A stretch of 64,000 nucleotides of DNA from Mycobacterium sp. SMC-2 (GTDB lineage Bacteria; Actinomycetota; Actinomycetes; Mycobacteriales; Mycobacteriaceae). Shown here in pieces: positions 53,652-62,402 of this stretch (position 1 is the stretch's first letter; each line of letters opens with the position of its first letter). Below the pieces are notes generated by a model, which was not told the DNA's origin, did no database searches, and saw only the letters and a list, made by a program, of their open reading frames with translations. The DNA lies in contig NZ_CP079863.1 in NCBI RefSeq assembly GCF_025263485.1, forward strand, positions 5,146,001 through 5,210,000, written 5' to 3'. A program made the translations under genes and the position numbers.

Positions 53652-55316
53652 ATGACCTCCGCGCGAAGCCTCCCCGACATCACCGCCACCGCAGCGTGGG
53701 ACGCCCTGCGCAGGCATCACGACCGAATCGGCGCGACCCATCTGCGCCAGTTCTTCGACGAGGATCCCGACCGCGGGCGTGAGCTCACCGTCTCGGTCGG
53801 CGACCTCTACATCGACTACAGCAAACACCGCATCACCCGAGAGACACTGCGGCTACTGGTCGATCTGGCGCGGACGGCTAACCTCGAAGAGCGTCGCGAC
53901 CAGATGTTCGCCGGCGCCCACATCAACGTCTCGGAGGATCGGGCGGTTTTGCACACCGCGCTGCGTCTGCCCCGGGACGCCGAACTGATCGTCGACGGCC
54001 ACAACGTCGTCGAGGACGTACACGCCGTGCTGGACCGGATGGGCGACTTCACCGACCGGTTACGCAGCGGTGAATGGACCGGGGCCACCGGAAAAAGAAT
54101 CAGCACCGTGGTCAACATCGGCATCGGCGGGTCGGACCTGGGTCCGGTGATGGTCTACCAGGCGCTGCGCCACTACGCCGACGCCGGGATTTCGGCCCGC
54201 TTCGTCTCCAACGTCGACCCGGCCGACCTCATCGCCACCCTGGCCGACTTGGACCCCGCCACAACGCTTTTCATCGTCGCGTCGAAAACGTTCTCCACGC
54301 TGGAGACCCTGACCAACGCGACCGCGGCGCGCCGCTGGCTGACCGATGCGCTCGGTGACGCCGCGGTGTCCAAGCATTTCGTGGCGGTCTCCACCAACAA
54401 GCGCCTGGTCGACGACTTCGGCATCAACACCGACAACATGTTCGGGTTCTGGGACTGGGTCGGCGGACGGTACTCCGTCGACTCGGCGATCGGCCTCTCG
54501 GTGATGGCAGCGATCGGCAAGGAGGCCTTCGCCGATTTCCTGTCCGGATTCCACATCGTGGACCGGCATTTCAAGACCGCGCCGCTGGAGGCCAACGCGC
54601 CGGTGCTGCTCGGGCTGATCGGGCTGTGGTACTCCAACTTCATGGGCGCCCAATCGCGCGCGGTACTGCCCTATTCCAACGACTTGGCGCGATTCGCCGC
54701 CTACCTACAGCAGCTGACCATGGAATCGAACGGCAAGTCGACGCGCGCCGACGGCACTCCGGTCACCACCGACACCGGCGAAATCTTTTGGGGCGAGCCG
54801 GGAACCAACGGCCAGCATGCCTTCTACCAATTACTGCATCAGGGCACCCGGCTGGTGCCGGCCGACTTCATCGGCTTCAGCCAGCCCATCGACGACCTGC
54901 CCACCGCCGACGGCACCGGCAGCATGCACGACTTGCTGATGAGCAACTTCTTCGCCCAGACCCAAGTGCTGGCGTTCGGTAAGACCGCCGAGGAGATCGC
55001 CGCGGAAGGCACGCCGGCCGACATCGTGTCGCACAAGGTGATGCCCGGCAATCGGCCGTCGACGTCGATCCTGGCCGATCGGCTCACCCCGTCAGTGCTG
55101 GGCCAATTAATCGCGCTCTACGAGCATCAGGTCTTCACCGAGGGCGTCATCTGGGGCATCGACTCGTTCGACCAGTGGGGCGTGGAACTGGGCAAAACGC
55201 AGGCGAAAGCGCTGCTCCCGGTGATCACGTCGGACGGCTCGCCGCCACCGCAGTCGGACAGCTCGACCGACGCGCTGGTCCGCCGCTACCGGACCGAACG
55301 CGGGCGCACCAGCTAG
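53652..55316 (+). CDS. pgi: glucose-6-phosphate isomerase
   Basis: A 554-aa glycolytic/gluconeogenic isomerase. It has [20 protein letters not shown] (phosphate loop), [30 protein letters not shown] and [34 protein letters not shown] contains the PGI signature residues, and [12 protein letters not shown] ends with the catalytic Lys. Orthologue of Rv0946c. The 107 bases upstream contain two copies of GCGCTTGCGACCG. Confidence 0.97.
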   Translation: MTSARSLPDITATAAWDALRRHHDRIGATHLRQFFDEDPDRGRELTVSVGDLYIDYSKHRITRETLRLLVDLARTANLEERRDQMFAGAHINVSEDRAVLHTALRLPRDAELIVDGHNVVEDVHAVLDRMGDFTDRLRSGEWTGATGKRISTVVNIGIGGSDLGPVMVYQALRHYADAGISARFVSNVDPADLIATLADLDPATTLFIVASKTFSTLETLTNATAARRWLTDALGDAAVSKHFVAVSTNKRLVDDFGINTDNMFGFWDWVGGRYSVDSAIGLSVMAAIGKEAFADFLSGFHIVDRHFKTAPLEANAPVLLGLIGLWYSNFMGAQSRAVLPYSNDLARFAAYLQQLTMESNGKSTRADGTPVTTDTGEIFWGEPGTNGQHAFYQLLHQGTRLVPADFIGFSQPIDDLPTADGTGSMHDLLMSNFFAQTQVLAFGKTAEEIAAEGTPADIVSHKVMPGNRPSTSILADRLTPSVLGQLIALYEHQVFTEGVIWGIDSFDQWGVELGKTQAKALLPVITSDGSPPPQSDSSTDALVRRYRTERGRTS

Positions 55317-55322
55317 TAGCCC

Positions 55323-55925
55323 TCACCCGGTTCGGCTCATGACGTCGGAGCCGAGTCGCCGTACGAAGGTGCGCAAGCGTTCCACCGTCGCGGTCTGCGG
55401 GTCACTGAGGTGGAGCTGCAGCAGTTCGCGTCCGGCGGCGTGCAGGATCCGCGCGGTGTATTCGGGATCGTGCACGTACGGATTGATGCGCAGCAGCTCG
55501 GTGACGAAGAACTCCAGCACGACGGCCTGGGATTGAGCCAGCCGCGCATACAACTCCGGCGGAGCGCCCTGCGGTGGGAACAAGAACAGCCGCCAGGTTG
55601 CCGGGTGGGCGTCGACCGCGGCCAGCACGCCGTCGAACGCGACCACGAGCGACTGATTCTCGGCGACGGCATCCAAGCCGGAGACCGCCTCGGCGAACTG
55701 GGCGCCGGCCCGGGCGGCCTCGCGGTCGATTAGTGCGACGAAGAGTCCCGCCGGGTCCCCGAACAGCTGATAGATCAACGACCGATTGATGCCGGCCGCC
55801 TCGGCGATGCGGTTCGGTGTGGCCGCGTAAAACCCCTCGGCGTCGACGATCGCGTGCGTGACGTCGAGGATCTGCTCGCGCCGCCCTTCGGCGGTCATCC
55901 GCCGCTTCGGGTTGCCCGCGCTCAT
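55323..55925 (-). CDS. TetR-family regulator, divergent from the MpaB-type oxygenase
   Basis: A 200-aa protein from MSAGNPKRRMTAEGRREQIL (ATG 55925; the frame is open to 55964 but that start would lie inside the operator). Helix-turn-helix: TPNRIAEAAGINRSLIYQLF (about residues 33-52). The ligand domain is undistinguished. A 37-bp inverted repeat lies between this gene and the divergent oxygenase gene, 14 bases before its own ATG, so it is probably autoregulated and represses the oxygenase. Its 3' end nearly touches the pgi stop. Confidence 0.88.
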   Translation of the reverse strand: MSAGNPKRRMTAEGRREQILDVTHAIVDAEGFYAATPNRIAEAAGINRSLIYQLFGDPAGLFVALIDREAARAGAQFAEAVSGLDAVAENQSLVVAFDGVLAAVDAHPATWRLFLFPPQGAPPELYARLAQSQAVVLEFFVTELLRINPYVHDPEYTARILHAAGRELLQLHLSDPQTATVERLRTFVRRLGSDVMSRTG

Positions 55926-55938
55926 GCTTGACAGCATA

Positions 55939-55975
55939 ACTAACAACTTGTGAGTATTGCTCACTAAGTGTTAGT
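55939..55975. promoter_or_regulatory. 37-bp inverted-repeat operator between TetR and MpaB-type genes
   Basis: Left arm ACTAACAACTTGTGAG (55939-55954), five-base centre, right arm CTCACTAAGTGTTAGT (55960-55975). Thirteen of 16 positions pair. It ends 14 bases before the 55990 ATG and starts 14 bases from the 55925 ATG, covering both promoters. Confidence 0.72.
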
Positions 55976-55989
55976 AACGGGAGGCAGCG

Positions 55990-57309
55990 ATGGTCACGTA
56001 CTACCCCGAACTCGCCAGGCGAGTCCACAGCCAGCGCGATTTGCAGCCCGATCTCTACGGTGACTTCGACTTCGACCAGCGACCGGATCGCCTCGCCACG
56101 GAGCCCGGCGCGGACTCGGCCCTGCCCACCTGGGTCGCCGACCGCGCGCCGATCCTGGAAGACGAGCGCGTCATGGAATTGATCAGCACGGCCACCCTGC
56201 TCGGCGACGTCGTCGCCGATCCCTATGCGGCACTGATGGCCTCGCATAGCGTCGCGGAGCTGATCGACATGCTCAAGACGGCCTGCCGAGAGGGAATCGA
56301 GGCGGCGCCCGACGCGCCCCCGGAGCTGGGTTCGTTCATCGCCGCTATGGAGGCCACCCCGGCGTGGATCGACTTCGACCTGGTGCGCGAGGGCGCCCGC
56401 CAGGAGCGGATCCCCGCGGCCCTGCTGGCCCCCTTCATCACGCGAGGAGCCTTCATCGCGACCTTCACCAACACCTACGCCGCGCTGCCGATGGCCCTGA
56501 CCGGCGCGCTCTCGGGCAAGCGGGCCGCCCGGCGGGTCAACGAGACGGCCAGTTTCTTCGCCGTCACCACCCTGCCCGGTGCGCTGGACCGTTACGGCCC
56601 GGGCTTCGAGGCCGCCGCCATGGTCCGGCTGATGCACTCGATGGTGCGCTACAACGCGCTGAAGAAATCCGACAAGTGGGATGCCGCCGTGTACGGCATG
56701 CCCGTGCCGCAGGTCGACCAGATGCCGGCCGGCATGATCGGCCAGTACCTGCTGGCCCGCAAGGCGCGCCAGCAGGGCCGGACAAAGTTCACCAAAGAAG
56801 AGCGCGCCGTCGTCGAATTCGCCAGGTACCGCTGCTTTCTGCTCGGCCTGCCCGAGGAACTCCTGCCGTCCGAACCCGCGGACATCATGCACGTCATGCA
56901 CGCGCGCTCGGCGCTGCTGCGGGACGGATTCGACGACGTCTGCCGCGAACTCGTCCGCGGGACGATGGCGGCCTATCTGCGGCCCGACACCACCCTGTTC
57001 GACCGTTGCGCCGAGGCGGTCGAGAAGAGTTTTTCCAAGCTCACCTTCGTCCGCACGTTCTGCGGCGGCGACCGTGACGTCGCCGAGGCAATGGGCGTCT
57101 CAATGGGCCCGACGGACCTCATCCGCGTCGCCCTCACCGCGCCGTTCATCATCGGACGTTTCACCGCCGTGAGCCAGGCCAGCCGCGTCCCCGTGCTGCG
57201 GGACATCACCGACGCCTACGTCATCGGGCTGCTCAAGCTACGGCTGGCGACCTACGGCAAGCCCGAATTCACCAGCGACGCAGCGCATTACACACCGGTC
57301 CCGCACTGA
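55990..57309 (+). CDS. oxygenase MpaB family protein (DUF2236)
   Basis: A 439-aa protein with GGGAGG before the ATG. Helical DUF2236 fold: LISTATLLGDVVADPYAAL, APFITRGAFIATFTNTYAAL, FAVTTLPGALDRYGPGFEAA, VRLMHSMVRYNALKKSDKWD and VPQVDQMPAGMIGQYLL. The H-x3-R arrangement in LMHSMVRYNAL is the family's heme/metal region; relatives include fungal MpaB and latex-clearing oxygenases. Substrate unknown. Divergent TetR gene indicates ligand-induced expression. No H37Rv gene lies at this place as I recall. Confidence 0.78.
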   Translation: MVTYYPELARRVHSQRDLQPDLYGDFDFDQRPDRLATEPGADSALPTWVADRAPILEDERVMELISTATLLGDVVADPYAALMASHSVAELIDMLKTACREGIEAAPDAPPELGSFIAAMEATPAWIDFDLVREGARQERIPAALLAPFITRGAFIATFTNTYAALPMALTGALSGKRAARRVNETASFFAVTTLPGALDRYGPGFEAAAMVRLMHSMVRYNALKKSDKWDAAVYGMPVPQVDQMPAGMIGQYLLARKARQQGRTKFTKEERAVVEFARYRCFLLGLPEELLPSEPADIMHVMHARSALLRDGFDDVCRELVRGTMAAYLRPDTTLFDRCAEAVEKSFSKLTFVRTFCGGDRDVAEAMGVSMGPTDLIRVALTAPFIIGRFTAVSQASRVPVLRDITDAYVIGLLKLRLATYGKPEFTSDAAHYTPVPH

Positions 57310-57311
57310 CC

Positions 57312-57384
57312 TTGGCGCGCGAGCGTCCACAGTTGTACGTGATCGCGCGGCGTTTCGTGTACAGACACGGACGCTCGCGGCCAA
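57312..57384. terminator. long inverted repeat between convergent genes
   Basis: TTGGC-G-CGCGAGCGTCC (57312-57328) pairs with GGACGCTCGCG-GCCAA (57369-57384): a 16-bp stem with one bulged base and a 40-base loop that itself contains GTAC-type inverted segments. It sits between the MpaB-type stop and the SDR stop. It could act as a bidirectional terminator or be an interspersed repeat. Confidence 0.6.
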
Positions 57385-57394
57385 CGCTTTACAG

Positions 57395-58144
57395 CTAGGC
57401 GAACCACTTGGTGAGCGGCGGTGGCAACACCCGCATCACCTGCACCAGCGGCGCCCACGGCCACCACGGCACCGCCGCCCGGCCGGGCTCGCGTTCGATG
57501 GCGGCGACGAGCGCGTTGACGCCGGTCTCGTTGTCAACCATCAACATTGTGCTGTTCGACTTGGCGGTCATCTCCGACTCGATGTAGCCGGGCTCGATCA
57601 CCGAAACCTTGATGGGGCCCTTGGCGTATTCGGCGCGCAGTGATTCACCCAGCGAGCTCAAGCCGGCCTTGCTCGCGGCGTAGGCGGCCTTGACGCCCGG
57701 CACGCCCTTGTTGCCGAGCACCGAGGAGATCAGCACCAGATGGCCCGAACCGCTGTTGTGGAACATCTCCAGCGCGGTCTCGATCTGCACCAGGGCGGCC
57801 ACCAGGTTGGTCTCGATGGTCGCCTTGTTGGCCCACAGCTTGCCCGAGCCGAGCTTCGCGCCCTTGCCGATGCCGGCGTTGACGATGACTCGGTCGATCC
57901 CGCCAAGCTCGTCGCTCAGTTCGCCGAAGACCTTCGGCACCTGCTCGTGGTCGTTGACGTCCAGGGCGGCCACGGCGACCTTGATACCCGGATACCGTTG
58001 CAACAGCTCGGCTTTCAGCTCATCGAGCCGGTCGGTGCGCCGGGCGCACAGCGCCAGGTCGCGGCCCTTGGCGGCGAACGCGCGCGCCATGCCCGCGCCC
58101 AGGCCGGAACTGGCGCCCGTGATGAGGATCTTCTGACGAGTCAC
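57395..58144 (-). CDS. short-chain dehydrogenase/reductase (Rv0945-like)
   Basis: A 249-aa classical SDR from GTG 58144 (VTRQKILITGASSGLG). NAD(P) motif TGASSGLGAGMA (TGxxxGxG), NAG in VIVNAGIGKGAK, the catalytic Ser in LVLISSVLGNKG, and Tyr-x3-Lys in AAYAASKAGLSSL. C-terminal PGYIESEM. Substrate unknown. Upstream in-frame codons to 58348 are not protein-like. Orthologue of Rv0945. Confidence 0.92.
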   Translation of the reverse strand: MTRQKILITGASSGLGAGMARAFAAKGRDLALCARRTDRLDELKAELLQRYPGIKVAVAALDVNDHEQVPKVFGELSDELGGIDRVIVNAGIGKGAKLGSGKLWANKATIETNLVAALVQIETALEMFHNSGSGHLVLISSVLGNKGVPGVKAAYAASKAGLSSLGESLRAEYAKGPIKVSVIEPGYIESEMTAKSNSTMLMVDNETGVNALVAAIEREPGRAAVPWWPWAPLVQVMRVLPPPLTKWFA

Positions 58145-58230
58145 CCGGGCAGCATATCCAGTGCCGGTCCAACGTCGGGTTGTCGGGCTGGAAAGGCGGT
58201 TCTCGGCACAACAAGTCGACGCTCGAGCGC

Positions 58231-59094
58231 CTACTTGAGCAGCCGTGACAGCCGCCGGTCGGCCAGCACCTTGCCGCCGGTCTGGCAGGTCGGGCAGTAC
58301 TGAAAAGACTTGTCCGCGAACGACACTTCGCGAACGTTGTCCCCGCACACCGGGCAGGGCAGGCCGGTGCGGGCATGCACCCTCAGCCCGGAGCGCTTCT
58401 CGCCTTTGAGCGTGGCCGCGCCCTGGCCCACGGATCGGCTCACCGCGTCCCGCAGGACGGTGACCATCGCGTCGTGCAGCGTGGTGAGCTGCTCATCGGT
58501 CAGCTTGCCCGCGGTGGCGAACGGCGAGATCTTCGCGACGTGCAGGATTTCGTCGCTGTAGGCGTTGCCGATGCCGGCGATCACCTTCTGGTCTGTGATG
58601 ACCGTCTTGATCCGCCCGGTATTGCCGGCCAACAGGCCGGCGAGATCCTCGACGCCGAGGTCCAGCGCGTCCGGGCCGAGCGCGGCGATGCCGGGCACCG
58701 ACTGCGGATCGCCGACCAGCCACACGGCCAGCCGCTTCTGGGTGCCGGCCTCGGTGAGGTCGAACCCCGGCGCCTCGCCGGGCGTGCCCAGGTGCACTCG
58801 CAGGGCGATCGGGCTCTTGCCGGGGCGCAGCGGCGCCGCGGCAAGCTTGTCCGACCACCGCAACCACCCCGCCCGCGACAGGTGGGCGATCAAGTAGAGC
58901 TCCGCCGCCTGTAGCCCGAGGTACTTGCCCCAGCGGTGGGCCCCCGTCACGGGCTTTCCGTGCAGCGCGCTGATTGGCGGGTCGAAGGTTTTCAGCACGG
59001 ATAGCGCGCCGACGTCGACGCGACCGATCGTCAAGCCGACGGCATGGCGGCGCAGATGGTCGGCCAGGGCTTCGACCTCGGGCAGTTCGGGCAC
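58231..59094 (-). CDS. Fpg/Nei-family DNA glycosylase, full length
   Basis: A 287-aa glycosylase/AP-lyase for oxidised bases. The N-terminus MPELPEVEAL gives the catalytic Pro2 and Glu3, the Lys of HRWGKYLGL is present, the H2TH region has VIAGIGNAYSDEILHVAKIS, and the C-terminal zinc finger has CPVC and CPTC (CPVCGDNVREVSF ... QYCPTCQ). In H37Rv the orthologue Rv0944 is annotated as a much shorter protein without the N-terminal catalytic part, so this is the intact form. Five bases after cobF on the same strand. Confidence 0.92.
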   Translation of the reverse strand: MPELPEVEALADHLRRHAVGLTIGRVDVGALSVLKTFDPPISALHGKPVTGAHRWGKYLGLQAAELYLIAHLSRAGWLRWSDKLAAAPLRPGKSPIALRVHLGTPGEAPGFDLTEAGTQKRLAVWLVGDPQSVPGIAALGPDALDLGVEDLAGLLAGNTGRIKTVITDQKVIAGIGNAYSDEILHVAKISPFATAGKLTDEQLTTLHDAMVTVLRDAVSRSVGQGAATLKGEKRSGLRVHARTGLPCPVCGDNVREVSFADKSFQYCPTCQTGGKVLADRRLSRLLK

Positions 59095-59099
59095 GCCCT

Positions 59100-59852
59100 T
59101 CAGTCTGCCGGTCGCAGTAAATAGGTGTCCATGATCCAGCCGTGCCGCGCGCGGGCGTCAGCCCGCAGCGCCGCGATGCGCGTTCCGACCTCGCCGACGA
59201 TGCCCGACACCAGCAACTCGTCGGCGGTGCCCAGGTAGGCGCCCCACCAGATCCGGGTGTCGGCCGGGCACGACTGGAAGGAACACTCGGCGTCGAGCAT
59301 GACGACCGCCGACCCGGCCAGACCGTGCGCGCGCAGCTGCCGACCGGTGGTGATGAGCACCGATTCGCCGACCTCGTTGAGCGGGATACGGTGTCGGGCG
59401 GTCAGCGCCTGCACCGCGGTGATGCCCGGAATCACGTCGAAGGTGAACTCGACCTCGGCCGCTTCTGCCTTGATGGCGTCCAGGATGCGCAGCGTGCTGT
59501 CGTACAGCGACGGGTCGCCCCAGGCCAGGAAGGCGCCGACGCCGTCGGGGCCCAGCTCGGCGGCGATCGCCGCCGCCCAGACCCGCGCCCGCGCCGCATG
59601 CCAGTCGGACACGGCCCCGCGGTAGTCGGCGTCGGTCGCCCGCTTGGGATCCGGCAGCTCGACGAAGCGGTAGCCGGGCTCGCGGATGAATCGGGCGCAG
59701 ATCTCGCGTCGCAGCGCCACCAGGTCGCTTTTCGCCTCGCCCTTGTCCATCGCGAAGAACACCTGGGTGTCGTTGAGGGCGTCGACCGCCTGGACGGTCA
59801 GGTAGTCGGGGTCACCCGCGCCGATGCCGATCACGTGAATATGCCGACCCAA
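59100..59852 (-). CDS. cobF: precorrin-6A synthase (deacetylating) CobF
   Basis: A 250-aa SAM-dependent methyltransferase of aerobic cobalamin synthesis (C1 methylation of precorrin-5 with loss of acetate). It has the tetrapyrrole methylase fold: VIGIGAGDPDYLTVQAVDAL, FLAWGDPSLYDSTLRIL, FDVIPGITAVQALTARHRIPL and LITTGRQL. RIWWGAYLGTADELLVSG is characteristic of CobF. It is known to be missing from the M. tuberculosis complex, so its presence marks a non-tuberculous species. No cobalamin riboswitch is visible upstream. Confidence 0.95.
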   Translation of the reverse strand: MGRHIHVIGIGAGDPDYLTVQAVDALNDTQVFFAMDKGEAKSDLVALRREICARFIREPGYRFVELPDPKRATDADYRGAVSDWHAARARVWAAAIAAELGPDGVGAFLAWGDPSLYDSTLRILDAIKAEAAEVEFTFDVIPGITAVQALTARHRIPLNEVGESVLITTGRQLRAHGLAGSAVVMLDAECSFQSCPADTRIWWGAYLGTADELLVSGIVGEVGTRIAALRADARARHGWIMDTYLLRPAD

Positions 59853-59917
59853 GAGACCTCCTCCTTGCTTAAATCAGATTGCCGAATCGAGACCTCGAAG
59901 GCCTAGTCGGGACCAAA

Positions 59918-59941
59918 AGTACCCGGTACCATGGGTACCGT
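59918..59941. promoter_or_regulatory. GGTACC repeat operator candidate between cobF and the diiron oxygenase
   Basis: The stretch reads AGTACC-CGGTACC-ATG-GGTACC-GT: GTACC-C-GGTAC forms one small palindrome and a further GGTACC follows nine bases on. It lies in the 118-base divergent region, 30 bases before the 59971 ATG. Confidence 0.4.
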
Positions 59942-59970
59942 CTGAAGCACCCAATGAAGGGACGCCAGGG

Positions 59971-60879
59971 ATGACGACCTCTGCGGTGAAGCCAGGTGGG
60001 CCGAGTCGTGAAGAGTTCTCGGAGCGTCTGCTCAAGGGCTCGGTGAGAAAGTCCTACGAGCCGGTCGTCGACATCGACTGGGACGCCCCGCTGGACCCGG
60101 ACAAGTTCTACCTGCCGCCGCGTCTGGTTTCGCTGTACGGCACGCCGATGTGGGACGAGATGACCCGCGAGCAACAGATCGAGCTGTCGCGCCAGGAGCT
60201 GGTCAACACGCTCTCGGCCGGCATCTGGTTCGAGAACATGCTCAATCAATCGTTGCTGCGGACGATCCTGCACGAGGACCCAACCAGCCGGTCGACCCAC
60301 TACAAGCTGACCGAACTGGGCGACGAGACGCGTCACATGGTCATGTTCGGCAAGGCCATCGAACGCATCGGCGCAAAGCCGGTGCGGCCGAGACTGTTTC
60401 ACCGGATGATCATCAACGCTCTTCCGCTGGCTTTTCAGCGCGGCTCGATGCTGTGGGTGGCCGCGCTGATCGGTGAAGAGATCTTCGACTCGCTGCAACG
60501 GCAGATGATGGACGATCCGGAGTTGCAGCCAATCATCCAGCGGCTCATGCGGATTCACGTCACCGAGGAAGCGCGCCACATCCAGTTCGCCCGCGACGGC
60601 GCCCGCAAACGCGTGGCCGAAATGCCCCGGTTCAACCGCTGGTTCATGGCCAACATCAACGGGCTGGGCGGGTACTTCTTCAACTACCTGTTCAGCAATC
60701 CGATCCCGTATGCGCGCACGGGTCTTGATCCCAAGCGGGCGCGACACGTCGCGCGGACCAGCCCGCATCGCCGCGAGATGCAGGTGGCCGGTTTCGCCCC
60801 GCTGGCGGCTTTCCTCACCGAAGTGGGTTTGCTGGGCCCGATCGCGCGCCGCGGCTGGAAGCGCAGCAGGTTTTTGTGA
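59971..60879 (+). CDS. AurF-type diiron oxygenase
   Basis: A 302-aa all-helical protein. Diiron ligands are visible as E/H pairs: Glu in SAGIWFENMLNQ, Glu-x2-His in GDETRHMVMFG, Glu in ALIGEEIFDSLQ, and E-x2-H in VTEEARHIQFARDG. This arrangement is that of p-aminobenzoate N-oxygenase AurF and its relatives (PF11583-type), which oxidise aryl amines or hydroxylate substrates. Substrate unknown. The next gene starts inside its stop codon (GTGA), so the two products very likely work together. Confidence 0.85.
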   Translation: MTTSAVKPGGPSREEFSERLLKGSVRKSYEPVVDIDWDAPLDPDKFYLPPRLVSLYGTPMWDEMTREQQIELSRQELVNTLSAGIWFENMLNQSLLRTILHEDPTSRSTHYKLTELGDETRHMVMFGKAIERIGAKPVRPRLFHRMIINALPLAFQRGSMLWVAALIGEEIFDSLQRQMMDDPELQPIIQRLMRIHVTEEARHIQFARDGARKRVAEMPRFNRWFMANINGLGGYFFNYLFSNPIPYARTGLDPKRARHVARTSPHRREMQVAGFAPLAAFLTEVGLLGPIARRGWKRSRFL

Positions 60880-62102
60880 CGCGGCCGCGCGGCCCCGGCG
60901 AGCGCCCCCACCGGTTAGCCGTCCTCGGCGCGCACGCCGACGCCCGGTCGGCATTGCGCGCGGCCGGCGTCACCGACTACATAGTCCTCGACAAGCCCCG
61001 GGTTCAGGCGACGTTCGACGGCGGCACCGATACCTGGCTGTTGACGACGGCCGGCGGCGAGGTTGTGCGGGCGCGGGCCGTCATCGCCGCCGACCGGCCG
61101 CCCTTCGTGCCCTGGCTGCCGGACATCGCCGGCCGCGACGACTTCCCGGGCCCGTCGTTTCACGCGGCCGCCTGGGCCCCCGACTTCGATCCGTCCGGCA
61201 AGCACATCGCGGTCGTCGGCACCGACGCCACCGCCGGCCACCACATCGGCCGGCTGATCGGGGCGGCGGCGTCGGTCACCGCCTTCGCCCACGCACCGCG
61301 CCGCGTAGTGACCGAGATACCGCTGTGGTCAACCCGGGCCAAACGCTGGCTGCGCGACCGCATCCGACCGACCGCCGAGCGCTCTTCGGTGAAGCTGGCC
61401 GGGTCGCCCATAGCGGCGGTGACCGCCTCGGGCATCCGCACTCGCGATGGCGTCGGCCACCGCGTCGACGCCATCATCTACGGCACCGGGTTCTCAGTCG
61501 CCGAAGAGGTAGCCGATGAAACGCTCGTCGGCGCCGGCGGGCTGACCCTCCGGCAGGCCTGGCACGACGGCATGGAGCCGTTCTACGGTGTGGCGGCTCG
61601 CGGCTTCCCCAACTACTTCTTCATCACCGGGCCCGACGCCGGCGCGCAGGCGCGCTACATCGCCGAGTGCCTGCGCCTGATGGAGCGCACGGCCAGCAGC
61701 CGCATCGAGGTGCGCGAGAGCAGCCTGCGGGTGTTCAACGAGCGCGCCCAGCTGACACCCGACCAGGCTCCTCCGGTGGCCTCCGCCTTCGACCTGTCGT
61801 CCAGCGCACCCGAGCGCGACGGCACCTACGACGGCGCGGCGACGCTGGAGATTGCCGGTGCCAGCCATCCGGTGCGGGTCCGGCTCACCGGGCACCTCGA
61901 CCCGATCGACGGGCGCTACCACTGGCAGGGGACGGTCTTCGATTCGCCGTCGCAGCCCCTGCCCGATGAGGCACTCGGGCAAGCGCAGACCGCGACGTTG
62001 ACGGTGGGCGAGCGCAGCGCCGCCGCCCGCATCGTCGAACGAACGCCGTGGGGCACGCACTCTGTCGCCGGGGTGGGCGCACCGCCGTACCCGTCGAGCT
62101 GA
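60876..62102 (+). CDS. degenerate flavin-monooxygenase-like protein fused to DUF4873
   Basis: A 408-aa protein translated from a GTG overlapping the previous stop. The N-terminal 290 residues resemble Baeyer-Villiger/flavin-containing monooxygenases (PFVPWLPDIAGRDDFPG, GTGFSVAEE, PNYFFITGPDAG), but the first Rossmann loop is LAVLGAHADARSAL and the second IAVVGTDATAGHHIG. Neither has the standard GxGxxG/A, and the FAD-domain core between them is shortened. The C-terminal about 100 residues (YDGAATLEIAGASHPVRVRL to end) are a DUF4873-type beta domain. Probably an accessory to the coupled diiron oxygenase. It resembles Rv0943c. Confidence 0.75.
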   Translation: MTRPRGPGERPHRLAVLGAHADARSALRAAGVTDYIVLDKPRVQATFDGGTDTWLLTTAGGEVVRARAVIAADRPPFVPWLPDIAGRDDFPGPSFHAAAWAPDFDPSGKHIAVVGTDATAGHHIGRLIGAAASVTAFAHAPRRVVTEIPLWSTRAKRWLRDRIRPTAERSSVKLAGSPIAAVTASGIRTRDGVGHRVDAIIYGTGFSVAEEVADETLVGAGGLTLRQAWHDGMEPFYGVAARGFPNYFFITGPDAGAQARYIAECLRLMERTASSRIEVRESSLRVFNERAQLTPDQAPPVASAFDLSSSAPERDGTYDGAATLEIAGASHPVRVRLTGHLDPIDGRYHWQGTVFDSPSQPLPDEALGQAQTATLTVGERSAAARIVERTPWGTHSVAGVGAPPYPSS

Positions 62103-62402
62103 CCGCCGCTTGGACAGGTGGTTTTCGGGCCGCCATTCCGGCGTTTGGGGGAACCCGGAACGTGGTAGCCCCGGGGGATGCGCGTGCTGCGCAGCGCACA
62201 CGAACAATATGTTCGGCGCGGTAGAGGCGGGGGGCCTCGAACGGGTGGGGACGGGCACGCTCCTTACTCACGCCGCGCCGCGCAACACGACGCCCGTGGG
62301 CTGCGCTTTCCGGTGGCGTCCAGCTTCTCGACCCGAATTAGACTTTTGCCGCTGAGGGCGGATACTCAAGCAGTTGGCCCGGCAGTGATTCGAGGAGCGG
62401 TG

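Noticed and set aside
59853..59970. Cobalamin riboswitch before cobF
   Set aside because: The divergent region is only 118 bases and no B12-box-like sequence or matching secondary structure is visible.
59869..60954. 361-codon minus-strand frame opposite the diiron oxygenase
   Set aside because: No recognisable domain; antisense to a gene with clear diiron ligands and start signals.
62201..62215. CGAACAATATGTTCG palindrome as a LexA (SOS) box
   Set aside because: The spacer between CGAAC and GTTCG is five bases rather than the four of the mycobacterial SOS box, and no damage-response gene follows.
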